Shown here in pieces: positions 10,551-20,268 of a stretch of 64,000 nt of DNA (positions are counted from its first letter, which is position 1; the number at the start of each line of letters is the position of its first letter). Source of the stretch: an uncultured Alphaproteobacteria bacterium (GTDB lineage Bacteria; Pseudomonadota; Alphaproteobacteria; HIMB59); the NCBI GenBank assembly GCA_902555695.1, contig CACDTV010000002.1:62001-126000 (forward strand). Direction: 5' to 3'. Both the position numbers and the translations under genes were made by a program. The notes under the pieces are model-generated. The model was not told the origin of the DNA and ran no database searches. It saw only the letters and a program-made list of their open reading frames with translations.

Positions 10551-11389
10551 ATTGCGTTGATAAATAAATTACGGAACTTCAATGTATTTAGACCGGGCTT
10601 ACCGTTTGAAATAGTAAATTTATCAACTTTAACTATGGGCATTACAAAATTAGTAGCACTTGTCATGAATGCTTCATCTGCATCAAGCAGAGATTTAATA
10701 GAAAATTTTTTTTCCTCAAATTTAAATTTATTTTTTTTTAAAATTGATATTAATTTATGCCTTGTACATCCCCTTAAAATTCTAAAGTTAAGTGGGTGCG
10801 TAATACATTTATTTTTTTTTATAATCCAAATACTTGAGGAATTACCCTCAGTTATCATATTTCTATTATCAAATAATACTGCTTCATGTGATTTATTCTC
10901 TTTTGCATGATTTGCAGCTAGAACATTACCTAATAGAGAAATACTTTTAATATCTGACCTATGCCATCTTATATCTGGATAAAGAGATGTTTTTACACCT
11001 TTTAGTGCTAACTTATTTAAATATTCAAAGTTTTTATTAATTGAGTATATAATAATATTAGGCTTAAGTTTATCAGGGTATTTATGTTCCCTTGGGTTTT
11101 GATCCCCTCTTGTAATTTGAATATATATTATACCCATTTTTAAATTATTTAATTTTTTGATTTTATTGGTGATACTAATTATTTGATTTCTATTGAATTT
11201 AATTTTCATGTTCATTTTTTTTAATGAAACAAACAATCTGTTTAAATGAAGATTTAAATCTACTAATTCACCTCTAAATACAGCAATGACCTCATAAACC
11301 CCATCAGAGAATTGAAAACCCCTATCTGTTACACTGACATACGATTGATTTAGAGGTTTGTATTTTCCATTAATATAACAGGTTGTCAT
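10547..11389 (-). CDS. class IV aminotransferase (D-amino-acid transaminase-like)
   Basis: YVSVTDRGFQFSDGVYEV and ITEGNSSSIWII motifs. Confidence 0.88.
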   Translation of the reverse strand: MTTCYINGKYKPLNQSYVSVTDRGFQFSDGVYEVIAVFRGELVDLNLHLNRLFVSLKKMNMKIKFNRNQIISITNKIKKLNNLKMGIIYIQITRGDQNPREHKYPDKLKPNIIIYSINKNFEYLNKLALKGVKTSLYPDIRWHRSDIKSISLLGNVLAANHAKENKSHEAVLFDNRNMITEGNSSSIWIIKKNKCITHPLNFRILRGCTRHKLISILKKNKFKFEEKKFSIKSLLDADEAFMTSATNFVMPIVKVDKFTISNGKPGLNTLKFRNLFINAI

Positions 11390-11418
11390 AAGAATATCTT
11401 TTTGATTATATTAATACC

Positions 11419-12222
11419 ATGAATCTTAAAAGACGAGATTTTATTAAAAAATTATCATGTGCGTGTTGTGCACCTTTATTTTTACCTTCTTGTACTGAGG
11501 TAGCTATTACAAATCGTAAACAACTCTCTATTATTTCAGATGAAAGTATCAACAAACAAGCTCTTCAAGCCTACGAACAAGTCAAAAAACAAGAAAATTT
11601 AATAGAGTCTGGGCAAAATTTTAGAGCTGTAAGAGAGGTTGGTTTCCGAGTTACAGAGTCTGTAGAAGAGTATTTTTTAAAAATGGGTCAATCAGACTCG
11701 ATAAAAAACTATAATTGGGAATTCATATTAATTGATGACAAGGAAACACTTAATGCTTGGTGTATGCCTGGTGGTAAAATAGCTTTTTACACAGGGATCT
11801 TAGATGTTGCCGCTAATAATGATGGTTTGGCCTCAATAATGGGTCATGAAATTGCACATGCGGTTGCTCGCCATAGTGTTGAAAGGGCCAGCCAAGCATT
11901 AGCAATAAATGTTGGCACAACTATCTTGGATATTGCTTTAGAGGGTGCCCTTTCGAGTACCTCAGCTGATGATTATTTAGTTAATTTAGGTCTATCTTTA
12001 CCTTTTAACAGATTACAAGAATCGGAGGCTGATTATTTAGGCTTGGCCTTTATGACTATGGCCAAATACGACAATCATGAGTCATATAAAGTCTGGCAGC
12101 GAATGGCTGAGGCTCAAAAAGGAAACGCACCACCAGAGTTTCTATCTACGCACCCTTCCCCCAAAAATCGTATTGAAAAGCTTAAAAACTGGATACCTGA
12201 AGTTGATTTAAGATTTACCTAA
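11419..12222 (+). CDS. M48 family metalloprotease with twin-arginine-like signal
   Basis: HEIAHAVARH zinc motif, ESEADYLGL third-ligand region, KRRDFIKKL leader. Confidence 0.9.
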   Translation: MNLKRRDFIKKLSCACCAPLFLPSCTEVAITNRKQLSIISDESINKQALQAYEQVKKQENLIESGQNFRAVREVGFRVTESVEEYFLKMGQSDSIKNYNWEFILIDDKETLNAWCMPGGKIAFYTGILDVAANNDGLASIMGHEIAHAVARHSVERASQALAINVGTTILDIALEGALSSTSADDYLVNLGLSLPFNRLQESEADYLGLAFMTMAKYDNHESYKVWQRMAEAQKGNAPPEFLSTHPSPKNRIEKLKNWIPEVDLRFT

Positions 12223-12274
12223 AGCGTTGTTTTGTCATACTTCAAACAAATCAGAAATTTAATATATTTTATGT

Positions 12275-12493
12275 ATGAATAAAGTTATTAAGTTAAAAAA
12301 GCAGTCTAAATCAAGCGACTCCGATAGCATAAAACAGCTAAACAGTAAGCTAAACAAACTTGATAAGAAAATCGATAACCTCTATGAAAGACTAGACGGT
12401 CATATCAACAAAATAGATAAAGTTTATTCTAGACTAGAGGAACATTTTTCTGGTATCGAAAAGCTTTTATCTTTCTTTAAATTTAGAAAATAA
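12275..12493 (+). CDS. small coiled-coil protein, unknown
   Basis: 72-aa ORF with heptad-like LNKLDKKIDNLYERLDGHINKIDKVYSRLEEHF. Confidence 0.55.
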   Translation: MNKVIKLKKQSKSSDSDSIKQLNSKLNKLDKKIDNLYERLDGHINKIDKVYSRLEEHFSGIEKLLSFFKFRK

Positions 12494-13063
12494 CTATTTC
12501 GATAACTCATAATTTATGACATCTGAAGATCTTAGTAGTTCTTCATAACTGTCCGAAAACCATTTTCTTAAATTATTTTTATTAATAATGACTGGATTTC
12601 TATTGTGAATAAATTCTATATTTTCCAAAGAGGATTTAGTTAAAATTGAATAATAAACAGTATCTTCTATTAATTTATATACACCTGCAAAAAAACTGAC
12701 AGGAGTTTTGGTAAATAGTTTATATTTTTCTTTCAATTCTTGGGTTTTCAACCATTCAAAATAACTACTAAAAGGTACCAAACAGCGATTATTTGCAATG
12801 AGGCTATTACTAAAAGATTTCTCGTGTACTGTCTCTGATCGAATATTGAAAAGTGTTTTTCCTTTCGGAAGCCAATCAAATGACAAACCCCAACTTGATT
12901 GTTTAAATACAAATTTAGAGTTTAGATTAAAGACAATAGGCGCTTTATTTGTAGGGCAAATATCTTCATTTTTATAATCAAATATTGATTTGAAGTTATT
13001 TATAGTTTCCTTCTTAAAAGAGGAGTGATTATCTTTAAGATTTAGCGAATATCTTCCACACAC
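12494..13063 (-). CDS. SOS response-associated peptidase (SRAP/HMCES/YedK) family
   Basis: MCGRYSLN N-terminus with catalytic Cys2; NIRSETVHE, RCLVPFSSYFEW motifs. Confidence 0.92.
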   Translation of the reverse strand: MCGRYSLNLKDNHSSFKKETINNFKSIFDYKNEDICPTNKAPIVFNLNSKFVFKQSSWGLSFDWLPKGKTLFNIRSETVHEKSFSNSLIANNRCLVPFSSYFEWLKTQELKEKYKLFTKTPVSFFAGVYKLIEDTVYYSILTKSSLENIEFIHNRNPVIINKNNLRKWFSDSYEELLRSSDVINYELSK

Positions 13064-13065
13064 TA

Positions 13066-14148
13066 TTAAATTTTTCTAAAATTCAAGTAGTTAGAAATAT
13101 CAAAGTCCTTATATGAAGTTCTTAAACCTAAAAATTGAAAATAATCATCTCTAATTTTTTTCCCAAGAGAGGTATCAGTATAATTATCTAAAACACCATT
13201 GATATTTTTTTTGGCTTCAATGACAATATCGTTAGGTAGTTGCCTGAATTCTACACCAAGTGACCTCAATTTTTCTATAGCCACAACCTCTTTATACATA
13301 AAATCAGACAACATTTCTTGATTTTCTGACTGACAAGCATACTCGATGATGCTCTTAGCTTCATTATCAAAAGAGTTCCATTTATCTAAATTCATTCCTA
13401 ATGAAATAGAAACTGTAGGTTTTTTAAAATCTGGATAATAACAGTAATTTGTTACTTTATAAAAACCAAAAGCTAAATCCATAACTGGATTAGACCAATC
13501 TGCAGCGTCTATAGCCCCACTTGCTAAAGACTGAAGAATTTCACCTCCTGGTATATTTATAGAAGTTGCCCCCATAGTCTTTAACAGATCTCCTCCCATA
13601 CCAGGGCTTCTTATTTTAAGTTTAGAAACATCCTCGAGACTATTTAATTCGTTTTTGAACCAACCAAATAATGTAGATCCAGTATTACCAACTAAAAAAT
13701 GTTTAATGTTAAAATTAGAACCTAATTCATCCCATAATGATTGACCATTGCCAGAATATATCCATGAATTAAATTCCTCGGCAGTCATTCCAAAAGGAAC
13801 AGCGGCAAAAAAAGGATAGGCTTTGTTCTTTCCTCCCCAATAAAACTCTGCTGAGTGATATAAATCAGCTGTTCCAGATGACACGGCATCAAACACTCCA
13901 AACGGTGGGACTAGTTCACCAGCTGAGTAAACATTAACTTTTATTCTTTTATTAGATAAGTTCTCAATTCGCTGAGCCAACCTGTTTGCACCTAAACCTA
14001 TACCAGGAAAATTCTCTGGCCATGATGTGACCATATTCAACTCTGTTATGGTGCTTGCGTGTACATTAAAACTAGAGAGTGCGGCTGCACCTAGTACAGG
14101 AATTGAGGCTTTTTTAATAAAATTTCTTCTGTTAATTTTTTTTTTCAT
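13066..14148 (-). CDS. TRAP transporter substrate-binding protein (DctP-like)
   Basis: Tat-like leader (NRRNFIKKASIPVLGAAALSSFNVHA), TRAP SBP motifs; start moved to internal ATG at 14148 from the longer ORF (14349). Confidence 0.88.
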   Translation of the reverse strand: MKKKINRRNFIKKASIPVLGAAALSSFNVHASTITELNMVTSWPENFPGIGLGANRLAQRIENLSNKRIKVNVYSAGELVPPFGVFDAVSSGTADLYHSAEFYWGGKNKAYPFFAAVPFGMTAEEFNSWIYSGNGQSLWDELGSNFNIKHFLVGNTGSTLFGWFKNELNSLEDVSKLKIRSPGMGGDLLKTMGATSINIPGGEILQSLASGAIDAADWSNPVMDLAFGFYKVTNYCYYPDFKKPTVSISLGMNLDKWNSFDNEAKSIIEYACQSENQEMLSDFMYKEVVAIEKLRSLGVEFRQLPNDIVIEAKKNINGVLDNYTDTSLGKKIRDDYFQFLGLRTSYKDFDISNYLNFRKI

Positions 14149-14185
14149 ATTTTTATATAAATAAGATAACACTTTATAAATAAAA

Positions 14186-14704
14186 ATGAAATTAGAAGCA
14201 AAAAGTTTATTAGCCGCACTTAATGAACAAAAAGTTGAATATAAACTTTTTGAACACGAGGCTTTTTTTACTGTCGAGGAGTCTAGCAAATTAAAATCGG
14301 ATTTGAATATGCAAGGTGCGCATACAAAAAATCTTTTTTTGAGGGACAAAAAGAGAAATTTTTACTTACTATCATGCTTAGATAGCACTGAAGTAGACCT
14401 AAAAATTATTAAAAATACTATACAGTGCCAAGGAAATCTCTCTTTTGGAAGTGCAGAATATTTATATGATAAACTTGGAGTCAAACCAGGCTCTGTTAGT
14501 CCCTACTCTTTAATCAATAATGTAGATAAGGATGTAAGTTTTTACTTAGATAAAAAAATCAATGACTATGAATTATGCAATTTTCACCCACTAGACAACA
14601 CTAAAACTATTCAAGTAAAAACAGAGGATTGTATTAAATTTCTAAAAACAATTACGACTGTGCGATTAATTGATTTTACGACTATGGAAGTTATTAATCT
14701 CTAA
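14186..14704 (+). CDS. prolyl-tRNA deacylase/ProX-like protein (YbaK superfamily)
   Basis: VEYKLFEHEAFFTVEES, GAHTKNLFLRDKK, LGVKPGSVSPYSLIN signatures. Confidence 0.88.
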   Translation: MKLEAKSLLAALNEQKVEYKLFEHEAFFTVEESSKLKSDLNMQGAHTKNLFLRDKKRNFYLLSCLDSTEVDLKIIKNTIQCQGNLSFGSAEYLYDKLGVKPGSVSPYSLINNVDKDVSFYLDKKINDYELCNFHPLDNTKTIQVKTEDCIKFLKTITTVRLIDFTTMEVINL

Positions 14705-15179
14705 AATTTTGAAACTGTAAAGGAATTTTTATATCACTTGATTTTAATAATTCGATCATTGATTGTAGATCGTCTCTTTTCTTTCCAGTAATTCTTACTT
14801 CATCTCCATTAATTGAAGCTTGAACCTTTGCTTTCGATGATTTAACAAGATTTGTTATTTTTTTTGAGTCCTCTTTTGATATTCCATTCAAAATATCAAT
14901 AAATTGTCTTACTCTATTTCCGGAAGCTGTTTCAGTTGATTTTAGGTGAATAAATTTTGGATCTATTTTTCTTCTTACGATATTATTTTTTAAAATATCA
15001 TTAAATTGAGTTAATTTAGTATTGTCGGTTGTCTCTATTGTAATAGAAAAATCGTTTCGTTCGATTGTTGAATTAGTGTTCTTAAAGTCAAATCTATTAT
15101 CAACTTCTCTTTTTGTATTATTGATGGCATTATCAATTTCTTGAATATCTGGTGACGAGACAACATCAAAAGAAGGCAT
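14694..15179 (-). CDS. YajQ family nucleotide-binding protein
   Basis: MPSFDVVSSPDIQEIDNAINNTKREVDNRFDFK; start adjusted to 15179. Confidence 0.93.
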   Translation of the reverse strand: MPSFDVVSSPDIQEIDNAINNTKREVDNRFDFKNTNSTIERNDFSITIETTDNTKLTQFNDILKNNIVRRKIDPKFIHLKSTETASGNRVRQFIDILNGISKEDSKKITNLVKSSKAKVQASINGDEVRITGKKRDDLQSMIELLKSSDIKIPLQFQNFRD

Positions 15180-15181
15180 AA

Positions 15182-16054
15182 TTGAACAATACAATATTTT
15201 TATTTATTTCAACACTAATAGTTTGGGGACCAACCTGGTATATAATTAAATTTCAACTAGGCATTGTCGATCCAATGACATCGGTTTTTTATCGCTTTTT
15301 CTTATCTTCGATCATTATTTTAGTATTTTGTGTATTAAAAAAAATAAATCTGAGATTTTCATTAAAAGAGCATTTCTTTATAGCTGCTCTAGGAGTCTCT
15401 TTATTCAATATAAATTATGTACTGTTTTATCTATCTACAGTTCATTTAATTAGTGGATTTGTTGCTTTATGTTTTTCTTCAATATTATTTTTAAATGTAA
15501 TTAATAATATTATTTTTAAAGGTAAATTTCCAAAAATTATGACTTTGGTTGGAGGTTTTATTGGAACGTTAGGATTACTTTTCATATTTTATGATGAAAT
15601 AATCAATTTTGAATTTTCAAAAGGAACTAGTATTGGAATTTTACTTGGTGTATTGGCGACATATTTTGCATCTATTGGTAACTTAATTTCAGAGTATACC
15701 TCTAAAATTAAATTGAATGTTATTGCTGTTACAGGATATGGGATGTTGTATGGCTCAATAACACTGTTAATTTATCTTTTAGTAACTGGTATTGAACTTA
15801 ATTTTGATTTCAGTTACAGATACGTCTTTTCATTATTGTATTTGGCTATTTTTGGGAGTGTATTTGGTTTCATTCTTTATTTATCAGTAATTAAAAATAT
15901 TGGCGCAAATGATGCCGCATACATTGCTATAATTATGCCTCTTATTGCTCTAATTATTTCTACGATATTTGAAGGTTTGGAGTGGGACTTAAATTTGTAT
16001 GTCGGTGCAATTCTTGTATTGTTTGGAAATATATTAATATTAAAAAGAAATTAA
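15182..16054 (+). CDS. EamA/DMT family transporter
   Basis: About ten TM segments; IVWGPTWYIIKFQLG entry motif; TTG start. Confidence 0.85.
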   Translation: MNNTIFLFISTLIVWGPTWYIIKFQLGIVDPMTSVFYRFFLSSIIILVFCVLKKINLRFSLKEHFFIAALGVSLFNINYVLFYLSTVHLISGFVALCFSSILFLNVINNIIFKGKFPKIMTLVGGFIGTLGLLFIFYDEIINFEFSKGTSIGILLGVLATYFASIGNLISEYTSKIKLNVIAVTGYGMLYGSITLLIYLLVTGIELNFDFSYRYVFSLLYLAIFGSVFGFILYLSVIKNIGANDAAYIAIIMPLIALIISTIFEGLEWDLNLYVGAILVLFGNILILKRN

Positions 16055-17199
16055 TTCTTAAACAACTTTTGTTGAGAAGTTACTATTATGCTCGATATTA
16101 TAAAAAGTATTAACATCGGAATATAGACGAATTCAATACCGAAGATATCAGCAACATAACCTAAAGCTGGTGGTGCAATCATAAAGACCCCATAAACACC
16201 TATTGTAATTATAGTTATCCCTACCGTAGCATTAACATTTTTAATAGAAGACCCAAAGGTATAACAAATAGGAATAATTGAAGAAACACTAAAACCAGCA
16301 ATAATAAAACCAATTATTGCTAATGATAGAGAACTACTTAAAACTATAATTAATGAACCCAGTAATGAACCTATCACTGAGTAAACAAGAAAATTATAAA
16401 TACCAAATATTTCTTTTAACTTATCTCCAATTAATCTACCAATAACCATACTCCCATTAAACGCTATAGCAGCAAGTCCAATATTAAAACCATCTGCATT
16501 AATGTAATCTCTCATATATAAAGAACCCCAAGAGTCAGTACCGCCCTCCAAAAATACTGCTGTAATTGATAAAATAAATAAGATTACAAGAAATAAGGGC
16601 CAATTGAAAAATATAGACAAAATAGATAAAGAGTCTGATTTATTTTGTTTTATAGTTAAACTACCTAGAAATATTAATGGTGATAAGATTATTACAAATA
16701 TAATTGAATTTATTATAAAGCTTATTTTAAATTCCAGAAATAAACTAGTTAACAAAGATCCAGATAATAATCCAATACTCCAAAAGGCATGAAATCCTGA
16801 CATCATAGGTTTTTTAAATCTTTTTTCTAAAGAAGTAGCTTGAACATTAAGAATTACCTCAAATAGTCCGTAACAAATACCAAAAATAAAACTCAATATT
16901 GCCATAATTATAAAAGATTGAGCAAATGGAATTAAAAGCCAAAGAATGCTTATAGCAAGACCTGATAACAGTGAGATTTGTTTTGAGGGATATATTTGTG
17001 TTATTTTTGGTGTAACTATCATAGTTAAAACAGAGCCAATTGAAAAAATTACAAACAAATATCCCATACCTGTATAATCGACATTAATTTGATCTTTTAT
17101 ATCTGGTATTCTTACTGCCCAAAGTCCAACAAAAAAAGAAATTGAGAAAAATAATGCTTTGCACGCATTAGCCTCTGAAAAATTACTCTTTAATTTCAA
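16051..17199 (-). CDS. MFS transporter
   Basis: About twelve TM segments, MFS-like architecture. Confidence 0.83.
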   Translation of the reverse strand: MKLKSNFSEANACKALFFSISFFVGLWAVRIPDIKDQINVDYTGMGYLFVIFSIGSVLTMIVTPKITQIYPSKQISLLSGLAISILWLLIPFAQSFIIMAILSFIFGICYGLFEVILNVQATSLEKRFKKPMMSGFHAFWSIGLLSGSLLTSLFLEFKISFIINSIIFVIILSPLIFLGSLTIKQNKSDSLSILSIFFNWPLFLVILFILSITAVFLEGGTDSWGSLYMRDYINADGFNIGLAAIAFNGSMVIGRLIGDKLKEIFGIYNFLVYSVIGSLLGSLIIVLSSSLSLAIIGFIIAGFSVSSIIPICYTFGSSIKNVNATVGITIITIGVYGVFMIAPPALGYVADIFGIEFVYIPMLILFIISSIIVTSQQKLFKN

Positions 17200-17217
17200 A
17201 ATAGATTAATTAAATAG

Positions 17218-17655
17218 CTACCAACCACCATCATCATCTGCTTTTTTGTCTTTAACAGATTTAATAGATGATGTTTTAACTAATTTCCATATACCACTTC
17301 CAGAAACAATAATTTCATTTTTTGAAAAGACTTTACAATTAACAAAACATAGTGTTTTAGTCATTCTCTCTATAGTTGGTAAGCCTATTAGTTCATCTCC
17401 TTTTTGAGCTGAAAATGTAAAGTGAGTGTTCATGGATATAGTAACACAAGGTTTATTCCCAAAAGACTTATAAGCAGCATTGCCCATAACATTATCTAAA
17501 AAAGACATTAAGAAACCTCCATGTGCAAATTTTCCTGAGTTAAGATGTTTTTCAGTAACAAACATTCGATATTTATCCTGATTATTTTCTGATTTTGTCT
17601 CTAATTCACCAAGTAATTGTGTATATGAAGATTTTGATATTAACTTCCAGGTCAT
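17218..17655 (-). CDS. PaaI-like hotdog-fold thioesterase
   Basis: KFAHGGFLMSFLDNVMGNAAY motif. Confidence 0.85.
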   Translation of the reverse strand: MTWKLISKSSYTQLLGELETKSENNQDKYRMFVTEKHLNSGKFAHGGFLMSFLDNVMGNAAYKSFGNKPCVTISMNTHFTFSAQKGDELIGLPTIERMTKTLCFVNCKVFSKNEIIVSGSGIWKLVKTSSIKSVKDKKADDDGGW

Positions 17656-17749
17656 ATATAACTTTATAATGCAATCTTTAAAAAAAGAAATATTTTATGA
17701 AATTTCATAAACTATTTAACTTAATTATTAATACTAAACTTTATGCGTA

Positions 17750-19501
17750 ATGAATAGATCTTATAGAATTGAAGATAATAATTCTAATAGTTTTATACCT
17801 AGTTACTCTGGTACTAATGGTGCAGTAGCAACACATTCAAATTTATCCTCAATGACAGCCTATAATATTTTAAATCAAGACAGAGGTAATGCATTTGATG
17901 CTGCTGCTGGAGCAATGTTAGTTGAAGGTCTTGTAAATCCTCAAATGTTTGGAATGGGTGGTGAAGGTGTGATGATATTAAAACCCAAAAACCAAAACCC
18001 TGTTGTGTTAAATGGAAATACTTTATCGCCAAGAAAATTTAATTTTTTAAATTTAGTTACCAGGGGTTTTACAGAAGTTCCAGATGAAGGAGTATTATGT
18101 GCTGGAGTCCCAGCAGCATTTTCTAGTATTTTTAGAATGTTACAATTATATGGAACATTAGATTTTAGTACTATTTCTAAATATGCAAAAGAATACGCAA
18201 AAGAAGGATATCCTTTACACACAGGAATAATAAACCAAAATAAATTTGGGTTAAAAAGTCTAAAAGGTAAATTTATAAGAGAGTGGAAAAATTCTGCTAA
18301 ATTATATTTAAAAAATAATAAAATTCCAAAAGTAGGAAGTTTATTCAGAAATTCGGCTTACGCAAACTTAATTGATTATCTTGGTAATTACGAGAAAAAG
18401 ATTACAGGATCTCGAAATAATAAATTTAATAAATTGCATGATGCTTTTTATAAAGGTGATGTTGCAAACTCAATTTTAAAATATTCACAAAAAAATGAAG
18501 GGCTACTTTCAAAAGAAGATTTTGAAAATTTTAATGTGAAATTTGAAAAAACAATTTCAGAAAAATATGGTGATTACCAAGTTCATAAAACTAATTTCTG
18601 GGGACAAGGATTGACTAGTTTAATGATGTTGAAAATGCTTAACAAACAAAAAATTAAATCACTTAATTCAGCTGGTGATATTCATAAATTTACAGAAATT
18701 TTAAAATTAACTTTTGCTGACAGAGAGATGTATTTTACTGGGAAGTACAATTCAAAAGTCAAAGCAAATCACCTATTAGATGACTCTTACCTAAATAAAA
18801 GAATGCAATTAATTAAAGATAAGGCAATTGACTCTATAATTCCAGGGAGCCCCCTATCCAAGAAATCATTACTCCCAATTGAAAATGATATTAAACCATG
18901 GGGCGCTGGCACAGTTCATATAAGTATTATAGATAAAGATAATAATGCTATTTCGTGCACACCAAGTGGTGGATGGATCAGATCTAATGAAGTAATCAAT
19001 GAATTAGGATTTCCCCTAGGTAATAGATTAATGACGTTTTATTTATCAAAACCAGGTCACGTAAATTTTATAGCACCTGTACAACAACCAAGGACAACAT
19101 TGAGCCCTACTTTGATTATCAATCAAAAAAAGAGAGAAATTTTAAGTTGTGGGACTATGGGCGGTGACGCTCAAGATCAATGGCAAGCACAATTTTTAAT
19201 GAATTATATATTTTCAAATATGCCTATTGACCAAGCTTTAAATGAACCCAGAGTTTCATCAGAGCATTTACCTGCTTTTTTTCACCCTCATGATCCAAAT
19301 TTGAAACAATTATTATTAGAAGAGCGACTTTCGCCCTTTATTTCTCAATTAAATAAAAAAGGACATAAATGCCTTAAAACTACAGACTGGAGCGAAGGTT
19401 TTATTTTATGCGCTAGAAAACAAGATAAAATTTATGATGCATATGCAGATATTAGAAGTTATAAGAGTCAAATATTTCAAGCACAGGCATTAGCATGGTA
19501 A
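17750..19501 (+). CDS. ggt: gamma-glutamyltransferase family protein
   Basis: GNAFDAAAGAML, GMGGEGVM, GAGTVHISIIDKDNNAIS (nucleophile Thr region), CGTMGGDAQDQ. Confidence 0.9.
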   Translation: MNRSYRIEDNNSNSFIPSYSGTNGAVATHSNLSSMTAYNILNQDRGNAFDAAAGAMLVEGLVNPQMFGMGGEGVMILKPKNQNPVVLNGNTLSPRKFNFLNLVTRGFTEVPDEGVLCAGVPAAFSSIFRMLQLYGTLDFSTISKYAKEYAKEGYPLHTGIINQNKFGLKSLKGKFIREWKNSAKLYLKNNKIPKVGSLFRNSAYANLIDYLGNYEKKITGSRNNKFNKLHDAFYKGDVANSILKYSQKNEGLLSKEDFENFNVKFEKTISEKYGDYQVHKTNFWGQGLTSLMMLKMLNKQKIKSLNSAGDIHKFTEILKLTFADREMYFTGKYNSKVKANHLLDDSYLNKRMQLIKDKAIDSIIPGSPLSKKSLLPIENDIKPWGAGTVHISIIDKDNNAISCTPSGGWIRSNEVINELGFPLGNRLMTFYLSKPGHVNFIAPVQQPRTTLSPTLIINQKKREILSCGTMGGDAQDQWQAQFLMNYIFSNMPIDQALNEPRVSSEHLPAFFHPHDPNLKQLLLEERLSPFISQLNKKGHKCLKTTDWSEGFILCARKQDKIYDAYADIRSYKSQIFQAQALAW

Positions 19502-20268
19502 AAAAAAAGAACAAATTAAATGATTTAATTGATGTAGTTAAGAGACTAAGAAATCCAAAAAATGGATGTCCATGGGATATACAACAAACTTCCAAATCAT
19601 TAGCAAAGTATACTTTAGAGGAAGCTTATGAGGTTATCGAAGCAATTGAGTCAAATAATAACAAAGAGCTAGAAGGAGAACTTGGCGATTTATTACTACA
19701 AGTTATTTATCACTCAGTTATTGCTGCTGAAAAAAAGAAATTTTCTATTGATGATGTCATTGATACAAGTGTAAAAAAAATGAAATCTCGTCATCCTCAT
19801 ATTTTTATGCGTGATGAGTCAATCAAAACTGTTCAAGATGTTAATGATTTTTGGGAAACACAAAAAAAATTTGAAAGAAAAAAGAAAGGTGCTAAGTCTG
19901 TTTTAGATGGTGTAAGTGTAAACCTGCCTGCTGTTACTCGTTCACTTAAACTTCAAAAAAGAGCCGCAAAAGAGGGATTTGATTGGAAAAATGCAAATGG
20001 AACGTTAAAGAAGGTGAAAGAGGAATTAAATGAACTTTCAAATGAAATGAAAATTAATAATAAGAGAAAAATTAAAGAGGAATTAGGAGATTTATTATTT
20101 TCATGTATTAATTTATCAAGAAAATTAGGCCTAGATACTGAAACAGTAATTAGGGACTCTAATAGGAAATTTGAGAAAAGATTTAAAAAAATGGAAAAAA
20201 CAATGAATAAAAAAAAATTGAAATGGAATTTGAATAATTTGGAGAAAGAATGGCAAAAATCAAAATAA
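19495..20268 (+). CDS. mazG: nucleoside triphosphate pyrophosphohydrolase
   Basis: LRNPKNGCPWDIQQTSKSLAKYTLEEAYEVIEAI, second MazG domain with KEELGDLLFS. Confidence 0.96.
   Translation: MVKKKNKLNDLIDVVKRLRNPKNGCPWDIQQTSKSLAKYTLEEAYEVIEAIESNNNKELEGELGDLLLQVIYHSVIAAEKKKFSIDDVIDTSVKKMKSRHPHIFMRDESIKTVQDVNDFWETQKKFERKKKGAKSVLDGVSVNLPAVTRSLKLQKRAAKEGFDWKNANGTLKKVKEELNELSNEMKINNKRKIKEELGDLLFSCINLSRKLGLDTETVIRDSNRKFEKRFKKMEKTMNKKKLKWNLNNLEKEWQKSK

Noticed and set aside
10557-10910. 117-aa plus ORF opposite class IV aminotransferase
   Set aside because: Antisense shadow; sense gene has clear motifs.
17814-18222. Two minus ORFs (17814-18032, 17941-18222) opposite ggt
   Set aside because: Both are antisense to a convincing Ggt coding region and overlap each other.
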